15,741 bases of DNA from Bolinopsis microptera (GCF_026151205.1 NW_026971945.1:1-15741); one strand, 5' to 3'. Positions 1 through 9,986 are shown, counted from the first letter of the stretch. The notes: a model not told the origin generated them from the letters alone. Made by a program: numbers and translations.

Positions 1-1030
1 TGTTGTTAATTTTGAAGAAAAAAATTTTGCTTTTTTTTTTTGGGAACCCTTTGGTTTAAATTTTAAATTCCGGAAAAAACCCCCTTTAAAACATTTTTCC
101 ATTTTTTAAAAAAAAACATTTATTTAAATTTTGGGAAAAAAAATAAATTTTTTAACCCCCGGGAAAATTTTTATATTTTTTTGCAAATTGACCCAGTAGA
201 AAATTTTTTAAAAATTTTTAAAAAAATCGTAAAATTTTTAAAAAATTTTAATTTTTTTTACCAAAAAAATGGAGTTGTTTTTAAAAACCCCAAAAATGTC
301 TTTTGGGGGGTTTTAAACAAAAATTTTAAAAAAAAGTTGAAAAAAAAAGCCCCCGGGGGAAAAAAATTTTGGGTTTTCAGAATTTGGCCCCTTAAAAAAT
401 TTTTTTCCCCATTCCCTTTAAAATTCTTTCCCCTTTTCCCGCCCCCCAAATTTTTTCCCCCCCCCCCCCCCGGGGTTTTTGGGGGCCCCTTTAAAACCCT
501 CAACTTTTTTGTTTTCCCTTTTCCCCCCCTTCGGGGTAAAAAAACCCCCGTTTTAAAACCCTTTCCCCCAAAACTTAAATTTTTCCAAATTTTTTTTATT
601 TCCCCCCCCTTTCCCCCCCGGGGGTTCCCCCCGGGGGGCCCCCTTTCCAAAAAATAAAAGGGGCCCTTTAAAAAAAAAAAAAAAAAGGGGGGAAAAAAAA
701 AGGATTTGGAATTTTTTCAAAAGGGGGGTTTCCCTTTTTTTTACCCTTTAAGAATTTTCCCCTTTGGCAATTTTTCTTTGGGGGGTTTTTTTGGGGGTTT
801 TTTAAAAATTAAAAAAAAATTTGGGAAAAATTTTGGGGGGGTTTCCCCCTTTTTTTTGGGGGAAATTTGGGGAAAAAAAAAAAATTTTGGTTTTGGGGGG
901 GCGGGGCCAAAATTTTTTTTTTGGGGGGGGGAAAGGGTTTAATTTCCCCCGGGGGAAAAAAAAAAAAAAAGTTTTTTTGGGGAAAAAAAAATTGAAACCA
1001 AAAAACCCAAAATTTTTTTTTCCCCCCCGT
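1..1030. other. Homopolymer-saturated low-quality sequence
   Basis: Nearly every base here lies in a run of 3-15 identical bases, and the pattern stops abruptly around 1030 where ordinary sequence begins. Open frames occur on both strands but encode almost only K, F, P and G, the products of AAA, TTT, CCC and GGG codons, so they are not genes. The pattern resembles an untrimmed read tail or uncorrected single-read consensus. It does not match the reverse complement of the DNA just beyond the other arm (13006 onward), so it gives no information about the true left flank. Confidence 0.85.
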
Positions 1031-1033
1031 TTA

Positions 1034-2500
1034 TCGCTCGAGAAGTGCGCCACAAACTCTTCCACGTTCCACTCATACTTCACCCGCGCATCGTCCCGTG
1101 GAGCCATCGATTCTTTGAACGTGCCCCGGTCTACAGAGAACTCGACCGCAAATGACATCCAAACAAAACTCAATGCGTAAATACGAGCAGTTGTTCTGAA
1201 ATGGGTCACGTGATGATAACCTCAGTCAGATACGAGCTCTCTTTTGGTTTTTCAGTCTAGTATCAGAAAGTATCGTGGTGTGATCAGTAGACGAATCGGA
1301 GTATTTGTCAGGATTGCTGATCTGCCCGTGTAAGATGAGCATTGGAGGGTTCCACGTACGTGAAGAGGTGTTGCAGTGTGCGCGCGGACGCTTGCCGTAA
1401 CAGAAGTGATATCCACCAAAAGGAGTCGCAGGGACGACAAATTACGTTGTTGCAGGATCAGTGTACAGGAATCCTACTTATGGCCAGAAAAATCTCTAAA
1501 GACTTTTCTCACACGTGGGACGCGTCCACCGAGTCATCGCGTTATCTACTCACGCGTTAACTCTACAATTGCTGCAACCAGGCGTGTGGTATCACGCATT
1601 GCCGTGAGGTATCACGCTTCGCTAACGGGAGCCTCGCACGCGATACTCGTGAGAACGATATTTATGCACCGCAGTGCTCCTGTGAGCGCTGTTTGACGTT
1701 AGAAAAGTGCACATGATTATTTTCGATTCCTTTAAGTTTTGACTTTGTGACTCTTTCAATCCGAGGTAAAAACCGTTTAATTTTAATTTTGAATTGATAT
1801 AATTTGAACGTTATGTAATTTTCAAGATCTAATTTACTTTTGGGCTTAATATTTGAATACTATTATTTGAAGCTACGACGGAAATTTATTTAATACTTTG
1901 AATTGTTTGCATACGTGGCTTGAATTTTCCAATTACGGATCTCTCCGCAAATATGTTTAAACTTGTAAAAAGCTTGTTTTTGCAGAGCTGACAAAGGATA
2001 AAATATGTTAAAGCGGAGGAACCAACACAATTACTCTAATACCACGTCGTTAGCTGTTTCTAAAAAGTCTATAATCCTTTAAAACTGTTTGTAATTTAGG
2101 TATTTTTCTTTTAGGAAATGGCACCGCGAGTTAAAGTTTTAGGTTCGGTTTGTATTTTTATATGGATTCTAAGAGAATAAATCTGCAGATTAACTTACTG
2201 TTAATGTATGGAATAGGTTTTTAGATTTGTTAAAAATGACTCAGAGTTGCAATGATACTAATTGTACGGGTATTGCCCCCAAACATTTTATAAATCATAT
2301 TTTTGTCTATGGAATGTTAAATACGCTTATCTTTCATTTTTCTTTAATAAGAGTTATTTAAACATAACAGAAACAGGGAATTTGACTCTGATGTCGCTGT
2401 TGCATCGGAAATGTTCACCGTCAAAACTAGAACATAATAAATTAATATTTATGGACACTGCGTTATAGCAGTTACAAATTGTTTCACATGGCACTAATCA
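1034..2500. other. Outer left arm, no gene seen
   Basis: The mirror of about 11573-13005. It contains CACGTG boxes (for example in GGTCACGTGATG near 1205) and degenerate copies of the GCGTGA/TCACGC hairpin units around 1580-1622. Open frames here are under 110 codons, disagree between the two arms and have no recognisable motifs. Confidence 0.6.
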
Positions 2501-2556
2501 CAGTGCTGGCAAGCACGACCGTTGCATTTATTGTGGGTATACTATGTTCCCCATTT

Positions 2557-2607
2557 ACTATTATACCCCCTTTACTATTATACCCCCTTTACTATTATAC
2601 CCCCTTT
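2557..2607. repeat. 17-bp tandem repeat, 3 copies
   Basis: Three exact copies of ACTATTATACCCCCTTT run head to tail inside the 340-bp MITE. Seventeen is not a multiple of three, so the repeat cycles through all frames, which explains repetitive open frames over it. Confidence 0.9.
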
Positions 2608-2630
2608 GGTACACGTTACAAGCCTCTTTT

Positions 2631-2649
2631 GTGCACGCGAAGCGTGCAC
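2631..2649. repeat. GAA-triloop hairpin, 8-bp stem
   Basis: GTGCACGC, loop GAA, GCGTGCAC: a perfect hairpin whose tip is GCGAAGC, a heptamer known to form an exceptionally stable DNA mini-hairpin. It lies just before a second hairpin with the same loop. Confidence 0.85.
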
Positions 2650-2653
2650 TCCG

Positions 2654-2688
2654 GCCGGAGGCGGCGGCCGAAGGCCGCCGCCTCCGGC
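2654..2688. repeat. GAA-triloop hairpin, 16-bp GC stem
   Basis: The perfect stem 2654-2669 pairs with 2673-2688 around the loop GAA. The stem is almost pure G+C within AT-rich surroundings. It starts four bases after the previous hairpin ends. Confidence 0.9.
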
Positions 2689-2840
2689 ACGAGTTTTCCA
2701 GGCATTAAGACTCATCGGAAGTCGTTAAGCAGAATTATTTTTAGTTCAAAACATTCTAATTTGATGTCAAAGATGACAGGAATAAAAAATAGTTATGTTG
2801 AGATTTTTAAGAAATTTGCATAAAATACTCGCCAGCACTG

Positions 2841-4090
2841 TTATACGAAATTCGGTAAAAAACCCAAAATCGCCATATTCAGGTGCCTTAAAAACCATGT
2901 TAAAATTGAGTTAGAGATCTGAAATTTTTCAGGGCGTCTAGACGTTGATCAAATCGACTGCAAAAAAAGTTTCAGGTTTCAGGAGTATCGGGAAATGGGT
3001 TTTCTAGAACCCCTGTTTTACGACAGATTGTCGTGATATATATATATATATACATACATATTCAGGGATAGACGCTTTGCCAGTCAATGTAGCCTGTATT
3101 TAATTGTCCATAGATTCAAAAGTATAAAAGATAAAGCCATTTCCGACCACAGGTCTTGCAAATAATTGTTTACACTTTAGTTTACATTGTATAAAAAATT
3201 ATTTGACGTCATAAACACCCCTTGATGACGTTCATCAAGTTTAACCGTTTTTAAAACTTGATTTTTGACAAAGTAATAACTTTTAAACTTAATTTTAAAC
3301 CATTAAGGAGTAATTTTATTCAAAACTGAGGAGAATTTCACCTTAGATAATTGTTCAAGCATTCTGAAAATCTACCGGAAAGTTTTTTCTAGCTTGCTCC
3401 TTCAAAAGATATTCGGCATTGAAGTTTGTGCTTTTTGTTGAAGATTTATTTTATAAAAACGTCAATTTTGCGATTTAGTATTCTCTGGTGGTTGGGCCAT
3501 GCCTTGAGTTGAGGAGCTCAGTTCTGCTTCCTATAGGTATAAATTGTGCATTAGGCTAGTTTTTGAAGTTGAAAATCGAAAAGTTGCACACGTGGGGACA
3601 CGCCCAAATTGATAGAAAATTGCTAAAATCACTGAAAATTGCTGTTTTCGTCATTTTCTGTCAACTTTAGAGTGCCGTTGTGATTACAGTTCTTCTTGAA
3701 AATACTTTGAAACTTTGCATGCTTATTAAACTATATATAAAACAATTTACATGAAAAAATTTACGGCGATTCAATATTGGATGCGCACGCAACGTCCGCT
3801 CAAAGTTTGCACGTGCGAAAGGTGAGAATTTTGCTCATTCGTGATTTCCAACAAAGTCTGCTTTGCCACGACAGTTTAATGTCATTATATATGAATTTAA
3901 TGCCAACTTGAATGAGTATTAGGTGGCATATTCAGTCAGTGATCGACCGATATGCTTACCTAAACACAAGGAAATGTTTTTAAAAGGAAAATTTCGAAAT
4001 CGTTGAAACTTCCTCCTTATTAATTAATGAAGATATCAGTTTATATTTCGACTTTATAAAGTACCCTGACATTATAATCAAAAAGAGATG
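2841..4090. other. Left arm, 1.25 kb without a gene
   Basis: AT-rich, with no long frame shared with the right arm. Apart from the microsatellite I see only short repeats, and cannot tell whether this is host DNA or part of an unrecognised element. Confidence 0.5.
3036..3060. repeat. TA/CATA microsatellite (left arm)
   Basis: Alternating ATATAT... followed by ACATACATA. The array is shorter than its mirror at 11011-11038. Confidence 0.8.
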
Positions 4091-4599
4091 ATATTTTACC
4101 AAAACCCATATTCATGGGTAGAGGTGGACCGCTGCCAGTGTCTCTCTTTCCCAAACAAAAGGAAATGATATTAATTTGATTGACCGTTCTCAAATGCAAA
4201 ATGATACCGAGAATGAAATCGGTCGCTCGCTTTTCCCATTCATTTACAATTGTATAGATTAAGAAGATCTACCCAAAGGCAGCTGTACTCGGCAATAAAG
4301 ATTCAATAAACTTCAGCTAATTCAATAAGCAATAACTACTACCCTTACCCCGAAATACTAGGTATCGATCCGAACGCAACCCAAAGAGATTTTTACAGCA
4401 TCTGACTGATGTAATCAATCGAAATTTATTACAATTCGTAAGCCGTGAATGAAGGGAAAAAGCGAGCGACCGATTTCATTCTCGGTATCATTTGCATTTG
4501 AGAACGGTCAATCAAATTAATATCATTTCCTTTTGTTTGGGAAAGAGAGACACTGGCAGCGGTCCACTCTACCCATGAATATGGGTTTTGGTAAAATAT
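4091..4599. mobile_element. Foldback MITE, ~509 bp (left arm)
   Basis: The mirror copy of 9477-9986, with inverted termini about 4091-4244 and 4448-4599. It differs from the right-arm copy only by a handful of single-base changes, for example an extra G in the GGGTAGAG run and a missing A near 4255. This is far closer than the arms are elsewhere. Confidence 0.85.
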
Positions 4600-4710
4600 T
4601 ATATAAATATAATAGTAATATAGTCATGTGTTTATGATGCTCCAGAATTTATGTTTAAAATTTTAGGGAAAAAAATCAACAAGGAACTTTCAACTTGTTT
4701 ATTAGACGGC

Positions 4711-4730
4711 CAGTGGCGTAACGACCGCCC
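4711..4730 (+). repeat. hAT terminal inverted repeat (left arm copy)
   Basis: CAGTGGCGTAACGACCGCCC, identical to the right-arm terminus. The sequence just inside it differs from the right arm by several indels in the G/C tracts. Confidence 0.85.
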
Positions 4731-5288
4731 GGCTAACCTGCTAGTCAGGGGGGGCAGGCCACCTTAGGGGGCGGCTATTTGTCCGCCCATCTTACATTAT
4801 TGTGCCGCCCCCTGTAGCCGGTTGATGGACCCGTGACTCTTCATACCGAAGTATAAAAAAAAGTAAAGAAATTAGTTGAACGTGTCTACTACTCCAAAAT
4901 TCTACACGAATTATTACGCGCACGTAACCACGCGCTGACAAGTTGAGCCAAAAAAGTGATAAACGATACTACACTTTCATTGTTTTAGTACTTAGCGCGG
5001 AGGCCACAATTTCTAATGATGCGCGGTGTGCCTAAAGTCTTATACGGACGGTAATTGTCTTGAACCTCTAAAACCTTCCGAAGGTTGCAGTTTGTGACTT
5101 TTCAATAATTTTAAATCCGGCTCTGGGCCCTGGCTCAGGTTTGTTCTCGGTAGTAGGCCAAATAGAAACACCCGTTTCAAAGATACACTTATAAATTATG
5201 TTAAGAAATAGAAAACATCATGATCACAGATCAAGTCAACCCTCAATTTACAACAATTTACAAAATACAAAAAAAATAAATAAAATGT

Positions 5289-6985
5289 TCAGTCGGGAAA
5301 CGCTTGATGCGCCCTGCTTATGCACTGGCAAAATTTTTGTACCAGCTATTCGAGCGCTTCAAGTTTGTCAACCTCACTGTTTCGCAATTGAGATGATGAG
5401 ACTAAATCCTAAGTCTAGATTGTGACATAGTCGACCTTAGATAAGTTTTTTATCAACTTTAACCTTCGAGGATGGACCGTTCCGCCGATGACTGTGGACT
5501 GGTATAGCTATGAAAAGCTACAAGGCTGCCTACCAACATGGGGACCAACAGCGGAGGTCTCACTCGAAGATAAAGTTGACCAAATGGGAGGATTGTCACA
5601 TCTTCGGTCCTTAGCTCACTCCCGTAATCTTCCTTCAGGTCAATTAACTCGTCTGCCAAAAGATGGGCTGAAGCCTTGTGGTAGATCTTTACCAACTCAT
5701 TCGCAGCAGTTCGGGAGGGTCCGTGCAACTCTTGTCGTAGTGTTTGGGCTGCAAACACGCCGAACTTGCTCATATTGAGTTGTGTCCCTCAAATGAAGAT
5801 GGATTTGTTTCCCGACATGTCTTCACGTGTGGGAAGAAATATCTGTTACCTTCGAACAAATCCTTCTTCGATGGTGTCTGGTGAAGTTCTGGCACGAAGT
5901 TGGACCAGCAATATCTGTGACAGGTTCCGGGCCTATGGTGAGATGGAATGGACTGTCGGCCCAGTCATAGATGGCTTGCTGTGAGCTACTACGATGAAGT
6001 ATCCAATTCCCTCTAGATTTCGGAGAAATCTTGTAAAGCTGCTGAGAGCAGCTGGCAACAAATCAATGTACCTGGTTTTTTGCCTGGCGCAAGTTAGTTA
6101 TAGTCTGTGCCTTGAGAGAGCAGCTTCTCCCAAACACAAGAGTAATGGTGTAACTCGAAAGTTCTAACGCTACTCAAAAGTCCCGCAGATGTTTCGGCAG
6201 TTGGTGCGTGATAGCTTCGTCAGAAGTCCTGATGGATATCTGGGCTGCGATACTGATGGGCCCTAACGCTTTCTTGGACGAGACGACCACCTCGTTGGGC
6301 AAAGTTTTTGAGGCTAAAGCCCGGAGAGTTCTTCGTCAGCTCCTCCAGCGTAATGAGCTCGATCCAACAAACGTAAAAACCTGGCCCAGCCGTCGACAGA
6401 AACTCACTGGTGTGGTTGGTAGCAGCCACAACATTTTTATCCACCAAACACAGATTGTGGGTCGAACGGGCACGAAGGGAACAGGGTTCGTTGTTCTGTC
6501 CTCTTCATTTCGTCTGTACTCCCCACATAAACTCCCGACATAACACTGGCTCCGTCAAATCCCGGTCCTCTAAGTTAGTCCAGCGTGGATTCCCCGCTGC
6601 TGCGAGGTCTTCAATAGCGAGATTAGAAATTAGCCTCTGCTTTTCAGATGGGACATTTGCGACTGAATCCGAGGAAGGTTCATGCACTGTATGAGAGTCT
6701 CGAAACGGAAAACCCGCGCCCACCAAACTTAATTGGGCGACCTGTGAGGGAATATGTCAAAAAAGTTCTAGATTTCTTAAGACACATCGATGGAAGAAAT
6801 AAGGTCAACATAGTGAAAACGGGAAGGTTGTTAACGGTTTTAATGTTGCTTTACCCAATGTCCACCTGTACAGACATACAGCATATTACATATAAAACAA
6901 ATTTGAAATCAAATGTCATTTGACCAAAAAAGATGGAACGAACCTTTCCCAGATCAACTGTCGAATCAAGGATAATCGAAAGTAG
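5289..6985 (-). pseudogene. Inverted, broken copy of the hAT transposase
   Basis: The mirror copy of the right-arm gene. The stop codon equivalent is at 5291-5289, exon 2 covers about 6741-5292, the intron equivalent is 6943-6742 and the exon 1 remnant is 6985-6944. Matching blocks appear in different frames. One minus-strand segment (5773-5459) keeps A-N-E-L-V-K-I-Y-H-K and S-A-E-R-S with shifted stretches between; another (6447-6220) keeps VVAATNHTSEF. Many one- or two-base indels prevent translation. They are scattered and include homopolymer changes, so they may reflect base-calling error rather than evolutionary decay. The first 162 bp present in the right copy are missing. Confidence 0.85.
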
Positions 6986-7147
6986 TTGGTTCAAACTGCT
7001 TGCCCAGTTTGACGGTCTCCTGAAGCAAGTGATCGCCACGCCCAAGGGGAAGACCAAATATCTGAGCCCTGCGATCCAAAACGAGCTGATCTCCCTTATC
7101 GCCGAGGAAATGCGGATCTCCTTGGTATCGGATATCCTAAAGAGCCC
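6986..7147 (+). other. 162-bp palindrome spacer, hAT coding
   Basis: This stretch occurs once and joins the two arms. Read on the plus strand it is the upstream continuation of the right-arm transposase exon (W-F-K-L-L-A-Q-F-D, then L-S-P-A-I-Q-N-E-L). The plus-strand gene copy therefore extends 162 bp further 5' than the inverted copy. The seven-base run AGTAGTT spans the left junction, and I see no obvious junction microhomology. Confidence 0.9.
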
Positions 7148-8817
7148 CTACTTTTCGATTATCCTTGATTCGACAGTTGATCTGGGAAAGGTTCGTTCCA
7201 TCTTTTGGTCAAATACATTTTGATTTCAAATTTGTTTATGTAATATGATTATGTCTGTACAGTGGACAATGGTAAAGAAAAATACCGTTACACCTTCCCT
7301 TTTCACTATGTTGTACATTTATTTCTTCCATCGGATGTGTATTAGAATCTAGAAGCTATTTTATTGACATATTTCCCTCACAGGTAGACCAATTAAGTTT
7401 GGTGGTGCGCTGGGTTTCCGTTCGAGACTCTCAAGTACAGGTGCATGAGACCTTCCTCGGATTCATCGCAATGTCATCTGGAAAAGCAGAGGCTATTGCT
7501 AATCTCGCTATTGAAGAACTCCAGAAGCTGGGAATCACGCTGGACAAACTTAGAGGACAGGGATTTGACGGAGCCAGTGTTATGTCGGGAGTTTATGGGG
7601 GAGTACAGACGATACTGAAGAACAGAACCACGAACCCTGTTCCCTTCGTGCACTGTTCGACCCACAATCTGTGTTTGGTGATAAAAGATGTTGTGGCTGC
7701 TACCAACCACACCAGTGATTTCTTCGACTGTCTGGGCCAGGTTTTTACGTTTGTTGGATCGAGCTCATTACGCTGGGAGGAGCTGAAGATGAACTCTCCG
7801 GGCTTAGACCTAAAAAAACTTTGCCCAACGAGGTGGTCGTCTCGTCATGAAAGCGTTAGGGCCATCAAGAATCGGCAGCCAGATATCATCAGACTTCTGA
7901 CGAAGCTATCACTCACCAACTGCCGAACATCTGCGGGACTTTTGAGTAGAGTTAGAACTTTCGAGTTCACCATTACTCTGGTGTTTTGGGAGAAGCTGCT
8001 CTCCAAGGCACAGACTATTACTAACATGCTCCAGGCTAAAAACCTGGACATTGGAGTTGTGCCAGCTGCTCTCAGCAGCTTTACAAGATTTCTCCGAAAT
8101 CTAGAGGGAAATTGGGATACTCTCATCGTAGAAGCTCAGCAGCAAGCCATCTATGCTGGGGCCGAGCAGTCATTCCAGCTCACCATGGCCCGGAACCTCT
8201 ACAGATATTCTGGTCAACTTCGTGGCCAGAACTTACCAGAACCATCGAAGAAGGATTTGTTCAAGGTACAGATATTTCTTCCCACACTGAAGACATGTCG
8301 GGAACAAATCCTTCTTCGATTTGAGGGACACAACTCAATAGTGAGCAAGTTCGCGTGTTTGCAGCCCAAACACATACTGACGAAGAGTTGCACGGACCTC
8401 CGAACTGCTGCGAATGAGTTGGTAAAGATCTACCACAAGGACTTGCAGCCATCATTGGCAGACGAGTTAATTGACCTGAAGGAAGATTACGGGAGTGAGC
8501 TAAGGACCGAAGATGTGACAAGTCCTCTCCAGTTGGTCAACTTTATCTTCGAGAGAGACCTTCCGCTGTTGTGTCCGCAGTTGGTAGCAGCCTTGATGCT
8601 TTTCATAGCTATACCAGTCACTGTTGCATCGGCGGAACGGTCCTTCTCGAAGTTAAAGTTGATAAAAACTTATCTAAGGTCGACTATGTCACAATCTAGA
8701 CTTAAGGATTTAGCTCTCATCTCAATTGAGAACAGTGAGGTTGACAAACTTGATCGCTCGAAGCTGGTACAAAAATTTGCCAGTGCAAAAGCAGGGCGCA
8801 TCAAGCGTTTCCACTGA
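6987..8817 (+). CDS. hAT transposase, ZMYM1-like, 5'-truncated
   Basis: A cut-and-paste DNA transposase of the hAT superfamily, closest in style to the DUF4371/ZMYM1-like group. Exons are 6987-7190 and 7384-8817 (TGA at 8815-8817), joined in phase 0 to give about 545 residues. The first exon has a DUF4371-type segment (YLSPAIQNELISLIAEE) and SIILDST, whose D is the expected first catalytic aspartate. Splicing joins DLGK to VDQLSLVVRWV, as expected for the family. The second exon carries GFDGASVMSG (second aspartate), the CxxH motif CSTHNLCL, CPTRW, and the C-terminal dimerisation motif ASAERSFSKLK. Roughly the N-terminal 200 residues, including any DNA-binding zinc finger, are lost at the palindrome centre. 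ATG 6933 lies in antisense DNA of the inverted copy and is not a real start. Family confidence is high. A functional product is unlikely. Confidence 0.9.
7191..7383 (+). other. Intron of hAT transposase (193 bp)
   Basis: The donor follows GGGAAAG as GTTCGT, and the acceptor is the pyrimidine-rich TTTCCCTCACAG. The upstream exon ends at a whole codon and the downstream exon starts at one (phase 0). The upstream frame runs into IFWSNTF and stops soon after 7190. Conserved family residues resume exactly at 7384. The donor is not the optimal GTAAGT. Confidence 0.8.
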
Positions 8818-9367
8818 ACATTTATTTATTTTTTTGTATTTTGTAAATTGTTGTAATTGGGTTGACTTGATCTGTGATCATGATGTTTATTTTACTTAAC
8901 ATAATTTATAAGTGTATCTTGAAACGGTTGTTTCTATTTGTCCTACTACGATAACTAACATGGCCAGAGCCCAGGAGCCGGATTTAAAATTATTGAAAAG
9001 TCACAAACTGCAAACCTCGAAGGTTAGAGTTCACACAATTACCGTCGTATAAACTTTAGTCACACCGCGCATCATTAGAAATTGGCCTCCGCGCTAAAGT
9101 TTAAACAATGAAAGTGTAGTATCGTTATCACTTTTTGCGCAACTTTCAGCGCGTGGTTAAGTTGCGCTATAAATTCGTGTAGAATTTTGGAGTAGTAGAC
9201 ACGTTCAACTAATTTCTTTACTTTTTTTTTACTTCGGTATGAAGAGTCACGGGTCATCACCGGCTACAGGGGGCGGCAAAATTATGTAATGGGGCGGAAA
9301 AATGCCGCCCCCCTAAGGTGCCGCCCCCCTGCTAGCAGGGTTAGCAGGGGCGGTCGTTACGCCACTG
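8818..9367 (+). other. hAT 3' non-coding and subterminal region
   Basis: No gene is seen. The stretch is AT-rich to about 9240, then abruptly GC-rich in G/C tracts up to the terminus. I did not find a convincing AATAAA signal after the stop codon. The frame on the minus strand at 9260-9075 is not supported by any motif. Confidence 0.6.
9348..9367 (-). repeat. hAT terminal inverted repeat
   Basis: The outer bases of the right-arm hAT end are CAGTGGCGTAACGACCGCCC when read inward on the minus strand. CAGTGGCG is a common start of hAT termini. The copy at 4711-4730 is identical over these 20 bases. Confidence 0.85.
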
Positions 9368-9476
9368 GCCGTCTAATAAACAAGTTGAAAGTTCCTTGTT
9401 GATTTTTTCCCTAAAATTTTAAACATAAATTCTGGAGCATCATAACACATGACTATATTACTATTATATTTATATA

Positions 9477-9986
9477 ATATTTTACCAAAACCCATATTCA
9501 TGGGTAGAGTGGACCGCTGCCAGTGTCTCTCTTTCCCAAACAAAAGGAAATGATATTAATTTGATTGACCGTTCTCAAATGCAAAATGATACCGAGAATG
9601 AAATCGGTCGCTCGCTTTTTCCATTCATTCACGGCTTACGAATTGTAATAAATTTCGATTGATTACATCAGTCAGATGCTGTAAAAATCTCTTTGGGTTG
9701 CGTTCGGATCGATACCTAGTATTTCGGGGTAAGGGTAGTAGTTATTGCTTATTGAATTAGCTGAAGTTTATTGAATCTTTATTGCCGAGTACAGCTGCCT
9801 TTGGGTAGATCTTCTTAATCTATTACAATTGTAAATGAATGGGAAAAGCGAGCGACCGATTTCATTCTCGGTATCATTTTGCATTTGAGAACGGTCAATC
9901 AAATTAATATCATTTCCTTTTGTTTGGGAAAGAGAGACACTGGCAGCGGTCCACTCTACCCATGAATATGGGTTTTGGTAAAATAT
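9477..9986. mobile_element. Foldback MITE, 510 bp (right arm)
   Basis: A non-autonomous element with near-perfect terminal inverted repeats of about 152 bp: 9477-9628 pairs with 9835-9986, starting ATATTTTACCAAAACCC. The ~200-bp centre is AT-rich and non-coding. The end can be read as TTTTACC with a TA duplication or as TTTACC with ATAT, and because both are self-complementary the sequence cannot decide. Family assignment is open (Tc1/mariner-like or another TA-inserting group). It lies 110 bp outside the hAT terminus. Open frames inside it carry no motifs. Confidence 0.85.

Larger units (their letters stand above)
2501..2840. mobile_element. hAT-like MITE, 340 bp (left arm)
   Basis: The same element in the left arm, bounded by CAGTGCTGGCAAG (2501-2513) and CTCGCCAGCACTG (2828-2840). 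It has the same length as the right copy and the same internal array and hairpins. The flanks ACTAATCA and TTATACGA do not form a target duplication. Confidence 0.65.
1033..6985. repeat. Left arm of giant inverted repeat
   Basis: This arm is the reverse complement of 7148-13005. Anchors: CTCGAG at 1037-1042 pairs with 12996-13001; the 340-bp MITE 2501-2840 with 11233-11572; the foldback MITE 4091-4599 with 9477-9986; the hAT terminus at 4711 with 9367; and the inner edge 6985 with 7148. It is about 95 bp longer than the right arm. Most differences are one- or two-base indels plus scattered substitutions, concentrated in the transposase part and the outermost kilobase, while the foldback MITE is almost identical. 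The outer edge coincides with the start of the low-quality sequence, so the real arm may have been longer. Either a real inverted duplication or a foldback artefact would fit. Confidence 0.95.
4711..6985 (-). mobile_element. hAT transposon, 3' portion (left arm copy)
   Basis: A mirror of 7148-9367 starting with CAGTGGCGTAACGACCGCCC at 4711. The 8 bp outside each terminus are TAGACGGC on the left and GCCGTCTA on the right. These are inverted, not direct, copies, so the pair 4711/9367 are not the two ends of one insertion. Each is the same 3' end within a duplicated locus. Confidence 0.85.
6986..9367 (+). mobile_element. hAT transposon, 3' portion (right arm)
   Basis: The element holds the transposase gene, about 550 bp of 3' non-coding DNA, and ends at CGTTACGCCACTG (9355-9367). 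On the opposite strand the end reads CAGTGGCGTAACGACCGCCC, a typical hAT terminus. A subterminal GC-rich region (9260-9350) is rich in GGGGCGG and CCGCCCCCC runs, common inside hAT ends of this group. The 5' end is missing at the palindrome centre, so the element cannot move on its own ends here. Confidence 0.85.

Noticed and set aside
181-942. Overlapping open frames on both strands in the first kilobase
   Set aside because: They encode almost only K, F, P and G from homopolymer runs, in sense and antisense. No protein family looks like this, and the sequence appears to be base-calling failure.
2479-2823. A 114-codon frame with hydrophobic repeats, mirrored at 11250-11570
   Set aside because: It crosses the 17-bp tandem repeat and GC hairpins inside a short non-coding MITE. 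The length comes from the repeat, not from coding constraint.
6933-6986. ATG at 6933 as the transposase start
   Set aside because: This segment is antisense DNA of the inverted exon copy. The family-like protein begins only in the spacer at about 6987.
4711-9367. A single giant-TIR or foldback hAT element
   Set aside because: The flanking 8 bp are inverted rather than direct repeats and the mirror continues 3.6 kb beyond, so the ends are duplicates of one terminus.
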